Positions 24,475 to 31,834 of a stretch of 31,834 nt of DNA are shown piece by piece (the stretch's first letter is position 1; each line of letters begins with the position of its first letter). The notes under the pieces were generated by a model. The model was not told the DNA's origin. It did not search any database and worked only from the letters and a program-made list of their open reading frames with translations. The stretch is from Candidatus Coatesiibacteriota bacterium (GTDB lineage: Bacteria; RBG-13-66-14; B26-G2). The stretch covers positions 1-31,834 of the forward strand of contig QMNJ01000004.1 in assembly GCA_003647715.1 (NCBI GenBank). The letters run 5' to 3'. The translations under genes and the position numbers were made by a program.

Positions 24475-24834
24475 ATATATTATATTACCTCTTCACAATG
24501 ATATAAACAGATATTAAACTGTTGAACCAACTATTAGGACAATTTATAGTGTGATATAAGACGATGTGTTACAACTCCTAATGATATATTTATTAAGCAT
24601 GAATTGACAAAGATAATCAAAACTATAATTACAACGAAAAACTTTCAAATCCAATAAACATAATCTTACTCTATAACAATAAAACACGCAATATTTATCA
24701 CCATAGAGACATTATAGATAACATCTAAACTAAAAGGTAAAAAAACACGCTAAGAAATAAAAGTAATCTATAATTTTATATTACAATTGCTTACTTTGAT
24801 ACAATTCAATTTATTCTATTAAACACAAATAGCG
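24475..24834. other. A+T-rich spacer between gyrB and glgC
   Basis: A 360-base stretch without a convincing gene. It lies downstream of gyrB and upstream of glgC, both on the minus strand, so it should hold the glgC promoter. I find only weak candidates on that strand. On the plus strand TTGACA (24604-24609) and TATAAT (24624-24629) are both perfect but only 14 bases apart. An inverted repeat AAAGTAA/TTACTTT (24760-24766 and 24791-24797) and a direct repeat AAAACACGC (24681-24689, 24742-24750) are present but short. ATAGCGCTAT, a perfect palindrome, covers the gyrB stop (24829-24838). Confidence 0.5.
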
Positions 24835-26751
24835 CTATATATCAAGGTGCCTTACCCTGGTCGCATTCTCCTCAATGAACCTCCTCCTCGGCTCTACCTT
24901 ATCACCCATCAGGGTAGAAAACACCCTGTCCGCCTCAGCAGCGCTTTCAATATTAACCTTTATCAACTTTCTTGTCTCCCTCCTCATAGTTGTCTCCCAT
25001 AACTGCTGGGGGTTCATCTCTCCAAGACCCTTATATCTCTGAATTTCATACTTCTTACCATCAAGCTTTTCCAATATCTTCTCCTTCTCCTTCTCGCTAT
25101 AAACATACACCTCCTTTTTGTCAACCACAATCCTGTATAAGGGTGGAAGAGCAATATAAATCTTTTCCTGTCTTATCAATTCAGGCATATAGCGATAGAA
25201 GAATGTGAGAAGAAGCGTCTTTATATGAGCACCATCAATGTCTGCGTCAGTCATTAAGATAATCTTCCCATAGCGCAGGTTGCTAATATTAAAATCCCCC
25301 CCTCTATCAACTCCCGTTCCAATGGCTGTAATAATTGTTCCAATCTCCTCATTGCTCAATATCTTGTTGAGCCGTGCCTTCTCCACATTAAGTATCTTAC
25401 CCTTGATAGGCAGTATTGCCTGAAACCACCTATCCCTGCCCTGCTTTGCACTTCCACCTGCCGAATCACCTTCTACTATGAACAACTCTGTCTCCTCTAC
25501 ATCCTGAGATGTGCAGTCAGCCAGCTTCCCGGGGAGGTTTGCGGTCTCTAAAGCACTCTTTCTCCTAGTCAGTTCCTTTGCCTTCCTCGCCGCCTCCCTC
25601 GCCCTCGCAGCGAGAATCGCCTTCTTGACAATCTTCTTTACCAGCCCCTTATCCGCCTCAAATGCTTCACCCAGTTTCTCATATACCAGTGAGCTCACAA
25701 GACCCGATATCTCACTATTACCCAATTTGGTCTTGGTTTGCCCTTCAAACTGTGGATTTGGCAACTTAATAGAAATGACTGCGGTCAAACCCTCCCTGGT
25801 ATCATCACCTGATATGTATATGTCATTCTCCTTCAGGAGTTTATGTTTCCTGGCATTATCATTAATCAATTTGGTTAATGCGGTCTTAAAGCCCGTCAGA
25901 TGAGTCCCGCCTTCAATGGTGTTGATATTATTAGCAAAGGAGAGAATGGTCTCTGAATACGAGTCAGTATATTGCATTGCACACTCAACCTGGACCCCGT
26001 TCCTATTCGCCTCAAAATGGACAACCTTTCTGTGAATAGGGTTTCTGTTTTCATTAATATATGATACGAATGAAGATAGTCCCCCCTTATACTGCATCTT
26101 GACCTTCTTCTGATTTTCATTATTGCGCTTATCCTCAAAAGTAATAATAAGACCCTTATTCAGAAACGCAAGCTCTCTCAACCTTGATACTATAATGTCC
26201 GAATTAAACTCAATGGAATCAAATATCTCAGGGTCTGGCATAAACCTCACTACAGTTCCAACAAACTTGGTCTTGCGACCCCTCTTTACTGGCGTCTTTG
26301 GCTTTCCCCTCTCATATCTCTGACTCCACTTGTAGCCATCCCTCCCCACCTCTACCACCATCCACTCCGAGAGTGCATTCACCACCGATACGCCAACACC
26401 ATGAAGTCCACCTGCAACCTTGTAGGTCTTGCTGTCAAACTTGCCACCTGCATGCAATGTCGCCATAGCCACCTCCAAGGCACTCTTCTTCTCCTCGGGA
26501 TGCATCTCAACTGGGATACCACGCCCGTTATCCCTAACCAGGCACGAACCATCCTCCTTTATTACCACATCAATCCTGGTGCAGTATCCTGCAAGTGCCT
26601 CATCTATGGAATTGTCAACTACCTCGTTCACCAGGTGGTGGAGACCTGTGGGTCCCGTTGAACCAATATACATAGCAGGACGCTTTCTCACCGCCTCCAA
26701 TCCCTTCAGCACCTTTATAGTCTCAGCAGAGTATTCGTTGTTCTCTTCCAT
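24835..26751 (-). CDS. gyrB: DNA gyrase subunit B
   Basis: The ATPase and Toprim-containing subunit of DNA gyrase, which introduces negative supercoils with GyrA. GHKL ATPase motifs: NEVVDNSIDEA with Glu43 and Asn47, DNGRGIP, and GLHGVGVSVVNALS (115-128). The Toprim domain shows EGDSAGG (427-433) and TDADIDG (501-507). The protein ends with the family's Y-K-G-L-G-E-M-N-P-Q-Q-L-W and R-R-R-F-I-E-E-N-A. Its 638 residues fit the short type without the insertion of enterobacterial GyrB. ParE of topoisomerase IV is the alternative; overall sequence favours GyrB. AGGAGGAG precedes the ATG, downstream of a promoter at 26805-26777. Confidence 0.95.
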   Translation of the reverse strand: MEENNEYSAETIKVLKGLEAVRKRPAMYIGSTGPTGLHHLVNEVVDNSIDEALAGYCTRIDVVIKEDGSCLVRDNGRGIPVEMHPEEKKSALEVAMATLHAGGKFDSKTYKVAGGLHGVGVSVVNALSEWMVVEVGRDGYKWSQRYERGKPKTPVKRGRKTKFVGTVVRFMPDPEIFDSIEFNSDIIVSRLRELAFLNKGLIITFEDKRNNENQKKVKMQYKGGLSSFVSYINENRNPIHRKVVHFEANRNGVQVECAMQYTDSYSETILSFANNINTIEGGTHLTGFKTALTKLINDNARKHKLLKENDIYISGDDTREGLTAVISIKLPNPQFEGQTKTKLGNSEISGLVSSLVYEKLGEAFEADKGLVKKIVKKAILAARAREAARKAKELTRRKSALETANLPGKLADCTSQDVEETELFIVEGDSAGGSAKQGRDRWFQAILPIKGKILNVEKARLNKILSNEEIGTIITAIGTGVDRGGDFNISNLRYGKIILMTDADIDGAHIKTLLLTFFYRYMPELIRQEKIYIALPPLYRIVVDKKEVYVYSEKEKEKILEKLDGKKYEIQRYKGLGEMNPQQLWETTMRRETRKLIKVNIESAAEADRVFSTLMGDKVEPRRRFIEENATRVRHLDI

Positions 26752-26776
26752 TCTCTCCTCCTGAAATCATTTCTAT

Positions 26777-26805
26777 ATAATATCATATCCTAAATCAACA
26801 TTCAA
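26777..26805 (-). promoter_or_regulatory. Sigma-70-like promoter of gyrB
   Basis: On the minus strand: TTGAAT (26805-26800), exactly 17 bases, TATTAT (26782-26777). The leader of about 19 bases contains the AGGAGGAG ribosome-binding site. Confidence 0.5.
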
Positions 26806-26962
26806 TACTTTTTAAACATATTCCCTTACTTATTTTCATAATTGTGGTCAATAAACTCACAATAAATGTAATATATTTAACTCATTACAAAATATAATTA
26901 ATAATTAATATAATATAATTTAATGTTAGAATTTACCAAGCTTCACATATATAACTAAGTTG

Positions 26963-26968
26963 TATAAT
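26963..26968 (+). promoter_or_regulatory. -10 box of the Mut7-C-like gene
   Basis: A perfect TATAAT ends 13 bases before the ATG at 26982, with no ribosome-binding site between. No clear -35 is seen. It lies in a very A+T-rich 230-base divergent spacer shared with gyrB. Confidence 0.4.
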
Positions 26969-26981
26969 ATATAATAATATT

Positions 26982-27428
26982 ATGAAATTTATGTCAGATG
27001 GCACATGTGGTGATGTTGTAAAGTGGCTGAGAATACTGGGATTAGACACCACCGCCAAGTTCCATAATCCAGCACCTTTGGTGCTCAAAGAAGCCATAAG
27101 CGAAGATAGAGTCCTCTTAACACGAAGTGCAACCATAAAAGAACTTGGAAGAGAAAGAGTCATCCTCTTACCAGAGAAGACGATGGAGTCATTGCATAAG
27201 TTGAAGGAAGCCGGTTTTCTTCAAGGTGCTACACCATTTACCAGATGCCTCGTCTGCAACACACCCCTGAAAGATATAGCGAGGGAAGAGATAAGAGATA
27301 GAGTCCCGCCATATATCTACCAGACCCATACTGAATTCAAAATATGCCCCGACTGTGATAGAATATTCTGGTCGGGAACACATGTAGAGAACATGCTGAG
27401 GTGTCTCAAAAATGCAAATATCATTTAG
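26982..27428 (+). CDS. Mut7-C (DUF82) RNase-like protein with a zinc ribbon
   Basis: A 148-residue protein matching the Mut7-C family, a PIN-like nuclease fold fused to a zinc ribbon. The N-terminus M-K-F-M-S-D-G-T-C-G-D-V-V-K-W-L-R-I-L-G has the family's acidic residue (Asp6) and K-W-L-R-x-L-G. The second block V-L-L-T-R-S has Ser49 where family members usually show Asp (LLTRD). Cys89-x2-Cys92 and Cys122-x2-Cys125 form the ribbon, with F-W-S-G-T-H closing it. If the missing acidic residue is catalytic, nuclease activity may be lost. It has its own -10 box and no ribosome-binding site. The next gene overlaps it by 17 bases. Confidence 0.82.
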   Translation: MKFMSDGTCGDVVKWLRILGLDTTAKFHNPAPLVLKEAISEDRVLLTRSATIKELGRERVILLPEKTMESLHKLKEAGFLQGATPFTRCLVCNTPLKDIAREEIRDRVPPYIYQTHTEFKICPDCDRIFWSGTHVENMLRCLKNANII

Positions 27429-29841
27429 GTTAGAGGTCACCCTTATATTCATCCTTCTTCTAACCGGGTTATCTAACTCAGATTATGTATTTGTGACCTC
27501 AATTGAAGACATAGAGATAAGTGCTTTAATGGAGAAAGAGTGCCTTCTTCTTATGGATGAGGGCAGGGCGGTCATAAGGTCAGAGACCCAATCACCTGTA
27601 TTTCCCATATACGGTGAATATGACAGATATGGACCAATACCAGAGGGCGCGGACTTATATATAATATTTAACCCTCTTAACAGGGACCTTTCGGATATTT
27701 ACACATTATCAAAGATACACATAAAACTGAGTGGAGACAAGACAATTATAAACGGCTTTGGTTCAATTGATGAGGAGGTGCGACTGAGAGGTGCCGAGGC
27801 ATATAAACTAAACCCGCTGAAACCTCCCAAGACCCTTGATTTTATACCACCCCGAATTGAATATAATCCCTTGATTGACTCACTTATAGACAGGGTTAAT
27901 GAGTATGAGAACTACAAGGTTGTTGACTATCTTTCGCAGATACCAACCCGATACTCATTTTCAAGCGAGATATCACAGGCAAGATACTTCATAAGGGATA
28001 AACTAAGAGAGTGGGGCTACGATTCAAGGGTTTTTACATATCAATATGACCTAGGGGAACACTGCTGGATTCAGGATTTACACCGTCTTCCCGACAGAAG
28101 CGAGATATGGTTCCCTATGAAGTCGGGCTATGTCTTTCATTCTGACGACAATGGCAATAACTTTGATAGAAGTCAATCAAGGGTCATAGGCGCCGCCATA
28201 TACTTCCTTGATAGCAATAAGGGCTGGATAGCAGGGTATCATAGGGAGATATCAAGAACCAGTGATGGAACACTTTGGCAGACCATAGATACCGGATTTG
28301 ATTACCACTATCTGGATATACATTTCCTTGATGAAAACACCGGCTTTATGACGACCAAAGAGGGACAGATACTAAAAACCAATAATTCTGGAGACACCTG
28401 GTATGTTGCCCACAACATCTCGCCAATAGAACTCCACTCTATCACCTTCATAAACCAGGAAAAGGGTTTTGTATGCGGTGATGCAGGAACCCTGCTTAAG
28501 ACGGAGGATGGAGGCGATAATTGGTCCGAAGTTGATATTCCCAATACCGATGCAATGCTAAGAAAAGTATTCTTCCTCAATGAGAATGTGGGCTGGATTG
28601 TTGGATTTAAGGGAACCATACTTCACACAGAGGATGGCGGTGAAACATGGGAGATACAGCGAGAGGGAGATGAATACCTGATAGGTGTGGACTTCAAAGA
28701 CAGTCAGGAAGGGTGGTGCTGTGGCATTGATGTCATATTCCACACCACAGATGGTGGCGAGACCTGGGAGGAGGTGGAGAGCGACATCCCCTTCGGAACA
28801 CTCTTCGGTATCTCTTCATTGAGATACAATACTCTCTTCGCTGTTGGTGTCGGCAGGATACTACGCTCTGAGGATGGTGGTGAAACCTGGGAGGAGGTGA
28901 ACCTTGGAGAGTTTGGCAAACTGAACTGGAAGAATGTGGTTGGAAGCAAGATGGGTTACGAATACCCGGATGAGGAGGTAATTCTTGTTGCCCATTACGA
29001 TTCTATATCCAATCTCCCCTGGGATACTGCCCCCGGAGCCGACGATAATGCGAGCGGAACCTCAGCGGTGCTCACTATCGCAAAGGCACTCAGAGATGTA
29101 AGGGCGAAACGAACCATAAGATACCTTCTGGTCAGTGGTGAGGAGCAGGGATTATGGGGTAGTAGGGCTTATGCAGAGTGGGCGAGGGAAAACGATATGA
29201 ACATCGTTGCAGTGCTGAATATGGATATGATTGCCTATCTTGATGAGGATATAATAGACCTTGATATTAGGGACACAGAGCCATACACCTGGCTGGGGGA
29301 CTATATCTATGAAGTCGGCAAATTATACCTACCGGAGATAACCATCTACCCTCATCAGGAGGGCAGTGGTGGGAGCGACCATATCCCCTTCTGGGAGAAC
29401 GGATACCCGGCTATCTGTAATATTGAGCATCCGGGCGACCACTGGTATCCATACTACCACACAACAGAAGACCGTATTGAACATCTCAACTTCAACTATC
29501 AATCACTGACAGCGAGGTTGAATGCAGCCACAGCCCTCACTCTTATAGAGCCCATCTCTCTGGAGACCACGGAAGACCGACCAAAGGTGGTGGTGTTTCC
29601 TAACCCATATAGGGCGGACAGTGCAACCTCTGAAGGTATTATATTCGCCGGCGTCGGTGGGTTTGAAACGCTGTCAATATACTCAATATCTGGAGACCTA
29701 ATAGAGAAAATAGACATAGAGGGACGAGATAGTGTCTTATGGCCTGTATCTGGCTCTAATGATATAGAGTCAGGCATATATCTGTGGGTCATAGGTGGAA
29801 ATGACGGTAGATTGACAGGTAAGGTGGCAATTATAAAATAG
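27412..29841 (+). CDS. Secreted M28 metallopeptidase with an inserted Ycf48/BNR beta-propeller and a FlgD/T9SS-like C-terminal domain
   Basis: An 809-residue secreted protein with a signal peptide (about 1-22) and an N-terminal region seen in related peptidases. At 185-212 it begins the M28 domain (S-Q-A-R-Y-F-I-R-D-K-L-R-E-W-G-Y). This is interrupted at about 213-500 by seven repeats of the type G-W-x-x-G-x-x-G-x-I-L-x-T-x-D-G-G-x-T-W, a Ycf48/BNR-like propeller. The M28 core resumes at about 506 with its two-zinc site complete: His528, Asp545, Glu577 and Glu578, Asp605, His683. Residues 724-809 (VFPNPYRAD, ending G-I-Y-L-W-V) form a FlgD/T9SS-like domain. It is probably an aminopeptidase or carboxypeptidase acting outside the cell. 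Its ATG lies inside the end of the Mut7-C-like gene, after GAGGTG. Confidence 0.88.
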   Translation: MQISFRLEVTLIFILLLTGLSNSDYVFVTSIEDIEISALMEKECLLLMDEGRAVIRSETQSPVFPIYGEYDRYGPIPEGADLYIIFNPLNRDLSDIYTLSKIHIKLSGDKTIINGFGSIDEEVRLRGAEAYKLNPLKPPKTLDFIPPRIEYNPLIDSLIDRVNEYENYKVVDYLSQIPTRYSFSSEISQARYFIRDKLREWGYDSRVFTYQYDLGEHCWIQDLHRLPDRSEIWFPMKSGYVFHSDDNGNNFDRSQSRVIGAAIYFLDSNKGWIAGYHREISRTSDGTLWQTIDTGFDYHYLDIHFLDENTGFMTTKEGQILKTNNSGDTWYVAHNISPIELHSITFINQEKGFVCGDAGTLLKTEDGGDNWSEVDIPNTDAMLRKVFFLNENVGWIVGFKGTILHTEDGGETWEIQREGDEYLIGVDFKDSQEGWCCGIDVIFHTTDGGETWEEVESDIPFGTLFGISSLRYNTLFAVGVGRILRSEDGGETWEEVNLGEFGKLNWKNVVGSKMGYEYPDEEVILVAHYDSISNLPWDTAPGADDNASGTSAVLTIAKALRDVRAKRTIRYLLVSGEEQGLWGSRAYAEWARENDMNIVAVLNMDMIAYLDEDIIDLDIRDTEPYTWLGDYIYEVGKLYLPEITIYPHQEGSGGSDHIPFWENGYPAICNIEHPGDHWYPYYHTTEDRIEHLNFNYQSLTARLNAATALTLIEPISLETTEDRPKVVVFPNPYRADSATSEGIIFAGVGGFETLSIYSISGDLIEKIDIEGRDSVLWPVSGSNDIESGIYLWVIGGNDGRLTGKVAIIK

Positions 29842-29847
29842 TGAGCA

Positions 29848-31338
29848 ATGATAGAGAGAGCCACAGACCTACATTCCTTAATCAAAAACATACATAATAT
29901 AAAACTCATAGGAGATGACAATCCAACGATAACGGGAATTACCCACGACTCAAGACAGGTAAGGTATGGCAATATATTCTGTGCCATAAACGGAGAGAGT
30001 TTCAATGGTAATGAGTTTATATCAGAGGCAATCTCAAATGGTGCAGTAGCAGTCCTTACTGAGAGATACCATAATTTTGGAATCCCAACTATCATCACCC
30101 CAAATGTGAGAAGAGCCATGGGCAGATTAACTGCCAAATTCTATGACAATCCATGCAACAGCATGAAGGTCTTTGGCATTACTGGGACGAAGGGCAAAAC
30201 TACCATATCCTATATCCTATATAAATCATTAAATGATAGTATAGGCAGAGTGGCTTTATCCTCCACAGTCGGGAGGTATTTCGGTGACTATTATGAGTAT
30301 TCATTCAGAACCACCCCTGAATCTACTATTTTAATTCCCTTTATCGCATATGCCCTTGATAAAGGGAGTGAGTATGCGGTGATTGAGATATCCTCCCATG
30401 GACTTGCACAGGATAGGGTCTCTGGCATTGAACTTGACATTGCAATATTTACAAACCTATACCCGGAGCACCTGGAATTTCATAAGGACATTGAAAGGTA
30501 TTTCAAGGCGAAGAGCAAAATACTTAATATCATCAAGCCAGGGGGCAAGATAATCATAGATATTGACAACCAGTGGTCAGCGAGATTATACAACATGGCT
30601 AAAGGTATATCTCATATAAAGACAATAGGTGTATCTTCCGAACCGGGCACCGAAGTGAAGATGGTGCTACCATCAGATGAAAAGAGCCAGAAAACTATAG
30701 AAATCACAAGTGACAGATATACAATCTCATTACGGTCTCCCTTGATGAGCGCCTTTAATGCTGAGAACATCGGTTTATCTGCCATAGCACTGATAGAATT
30801 GGGAATGGACTCCAATATCGTTAAAGAGCAAATTGAAAGGGCAGAAGCACCTCCAGGGAGAATGGAAGAGATAAAACTTGGACAACCATTCAGGGTAATA
30901 ATTGATTATGCTCATACACCCGAGAGCTTGAGATTTCTACTGACCGAATTGAGGCATCAGATTAAGAAAGGTAGATTGATAACTGTATTTGGTGCAACCG
31001 GCTTAAGGTTCAAGTCCAAGAGACCGGTGATGGGCAGGATAATCGCTGAACTCTCTGACAGGTTCATAATCACAACCGATGACCCCTATGGTGAAGAGCC
31101 GGACAAGATAGCAAAAGATGTCCTAAATGGTGTGGACGAGAAGAATAGGGATAAGGCAGAGACAGTTCTTGACCGGGGTGAAGCCATTAAGAAAGCACTT
31201 ACAGAAGCAAGAAGAGGGGATATGGTTGTGATTGCTGGAAAGGGACATGAGAGATTTATAGTGTATGATGACAAAAAGGTTCCATTCAATGACAGAGATT
31301 ATGCAGAAAAGACCATAAAGGAAATATTAAACAGGTAA
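29848..31338 (+). CDS. murE: MurE-like UDP-N-acetylmuramoyl-tripeptide synthetase
   Basis: It would add the third amino acid to UDP-MurNAc-L-Ala-D-Glu in peptidoglycan synthesis. Mur-ligase features: I-T-H-D-S-R-Q-V, the ATP loop TGTKGKTT (112-119), E-I-S-S-H-G-L, the likely carbamylated Lys222, I-I-D-Y-A-H-T-P-E-S, K-R-P-V-M-G and A-G-K-G-H-E. Length (496) is normal. Two patches deviate: VFGATGLRFKSKRP in place of VFGCGGDRD-x-x-KRP, and the substrate-specificity loop DDPYGEEP (411-418), which lacks the Arg of the DNPR motif typical of diaminopimelate-adding enzymes. The third residue of this organism's stem peptide is thus uncertain. It starts six bases after the upstream stop. Confidence 0.87.
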   Translation: MIERATDLHSLIKNIHNIKLIGDDNPTITGITHDSRQVRYGNIFCAINGESFNGNEFISEAISNGAVAVLTERYHNFGIPTIITPNVRRAMGRLTAKFYDNPCNSMKVFGITGTKGKTTISYILYKSLNDSIGRVALSSTVGRYFGDYYEYSFRTTPESTILIPFIAYALDKGSEYAVIEISSHGLAQDRVSGIELDIAIFTNLYPEHLEFHKDIERYFKAKSKILNIIKPGGKIIIDIDNQWSARLYNMAKGISHIKTIGVSSEPGTEVKMVLPSDEKSQKTIEITSDRYTISLRSPLMSAFNAENIGLSAIALIELGMDSNIVKEQIERAEAPPGRMEEIKLGQPFRVIIDYAHTPESLRFLLTELRHQIKKGRLITVFGATGLRFKSKRPVMGRIIAELSDRFIITTDDPYGEEPDKIAKDVLNGVDEKNRDKAETVLDRGEAIKKALTEARRGDMVVIAGKGHERFIVYDDKKVPFNDRDYAEKTIKEILNR

Positions 31339-31346
31339 TATCTAAA

Positions 31347-31834
31347 ATGGTGAAGGTCCTGATAATACGGTTGTCTTCTCTGGGCGATATAGCAAGGACC
31401 TATCCTGCAGTAGGATTGATTAAAGAATTTCTTAAGGGGGCAAAGATTGACTATCTTACCTATTCAAAATACACAGAACTGGTTGAGCATTTCGGTGTAT
31501 CACCAATACCGGTAGATGAAGAGAGATTTAAGAACCTCAATGGTATTCTAAAAATGGCGGGTGAAATTGCAGGCAAAGGTTATCACTATGTAGTAGACCT
31601 TCATAGTGTCTCACGCACCATTCCCATTACTATTGCCTGTTACCTGAAAGGTAGTAAAGTGGCATTTGCGAGAAAGTATGCCATAAGAAGACACCTATCC
31701 ATTCTGCTTCACAGAGTGCTATTTCCGACAGGTATGAGCATAATATCAGAGAACATTAACACCGTGAAAAGAGCATTATCACCACTATTAAGTCATACGG
31801 GTAATAAGATACCAAGATTAAGGTTGAGTGAAAA
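31347..31834 (+). CDS. Glycosyltransferase family 9 (heptosyltransferase-like), N-terminal part, cut by the window edge
   Basis: 162 codons are visible and the frame stays open to the edge. The opening M-V-K-V-L-I-I-R-L-S-S-L-G-D-I-A-R-T-Y-P is the hallmark of ADP-heptose:LPS heptosyltransferases and other GT9 enzymes, and Y-H-Y-V-V-D-L-H-S-V-S-R-T matches the next conserved block. The enzyme adds heptose or a related sugar to a lipid-linked outer-surface glycan at the cytoplasmic membrane face. Donor and acceptor cannot be fixed from the N-terminal half. The start is ATG 31347, eight bases after AGGTAA (31333-31338), which overlaps the murE stop, so the two are likely cotranscribed. Confidence 0.85.
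   Translation, partial: MVKVLIIRLSSLGDIARTYPAVGLIKEFLKGAKIDYLTYSKYTELVEHFGVSPIPVDEERFKNLNGILKMAGEIAGKGYHYVVDLHSVSRTIPITIACYLKGSKVAFARKYAIRRHLSILLHRVLFPTGMSIISENINTVKRALSPLLSHTGNKIPRLRLSE

Noticed and set aside
24604..24629. TTGACA and TATAAT as a plus-strand promoter
   Set aside because: The spacer is 14 bases, too short for a standard promoter, and no plus-strand gene follows.
24681..24750. AAAACACGC repeated twice, as a possible repeat array
   Set aside because: Only two copies of nine bases in A+T-rich sequence; no regular spacing or third copy, so not a CRISPR or iteron array.
29499..30137. A 212-codon minus-strand frame
   Set aside because: It overlaps the end of the M28 peptidase and the start of murE, both strongly supported on the plus strand.

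Overview
The window reads as a stretch of core chromosome from a Gram-negative-type, probably anaerobic and possibly thermophilic bacterium of a poorly sampled lineage. Supporting signs are a ferredoxin-dependent 2-oxoacid (pyruvate-type) oxidoreductase, heavy use of AGA/AGG and ATA codons, a TatC translocase, a glycosyltransferase-9/heptosyltransferase-like gene, large exported TPR/DUF3857 proteins, and a secreted peptidase ending in a FlgD/T9SS-like C-terminal domain. This combination resembles candidate phyla such as WOR-3 and relatives, but that placement is inference. I see no insertion sequence, phage gene, CRISPR array or tRNA.

Layout, left to right. (1) 1-2635: a divergent promoter region with the first codons of a leftward gene, then a DUF5683 membrane protein, a mannose-1-phosphate guanylyltransferase and TatC. 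(2) 2640-11726: a promoter followed by two giant exported paralogs (TPR, beta-sandwich, TPR, DUF3857, transglutaminase fold). The second has lost the catalytic Cys and His. It is coupled tightly to a WbaP/WcaJ-type polyprenyl-phosphate sugar phosphotransferase. (3) 11741-15307: LepA (EF4), then two paralogous type I signal peptidases that share an unusual four-cysteine C-terminal extension. (4) 15386-15830: RNase P RNA with promoter and bidirectional terminator. (5) 15853-17343, minus strand: two small related membrane proteins (DUF4870-like) downstream of a membrane-anchored TPR protein. (6) 17444-20530: the gamma-delta-alpha-beta operon of a pyruvate:ferredoxin-type oxidoreductase. (7) 20560-21768: an MglB/MglA-like cell-polarity pair. 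(8) 21840-22418: a small secreted protein of unknown function. (9) 22432-26751, minus strand: a GT2 glycosyltransferase downstream of a GlgC-like enzyme, a 360-base A+T-rich spacer, then gyrB. (10) 26982-31834: a Mut7-C-like protein, a secreted M28 peptidase interrupted by a beta-propeller, a MurE-like ligase and the start of a GT9 glycosyltransferase.

Taken together the window is rich in envelope and secretion functions: export (TatC, two signal peptidases), surface polysaccharide (ManC, WbaP-like, GT2, GT9), peptidoglycan (MurE), and large exported proteins. Housekeeping genes (lepA, rnpB, gyrB) are interspersed. Two initiation habits recur. Four genes with good ribosome-binding sites or neighbour coupling start at TTG. 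Several genes have promoter -10 boxes only 9-13 bases before an ATG with no ribosome-binding site, which suggests leaderless mRNAs.

The observations most worth a second look are the active/pseudo-transglutaminase pair coupled to the sugar phosphotransferase, the cysteine-ribbon signal peptidases, and the M28 peptidase with a seven-repeat propeller inserted inside its catalytic fold.
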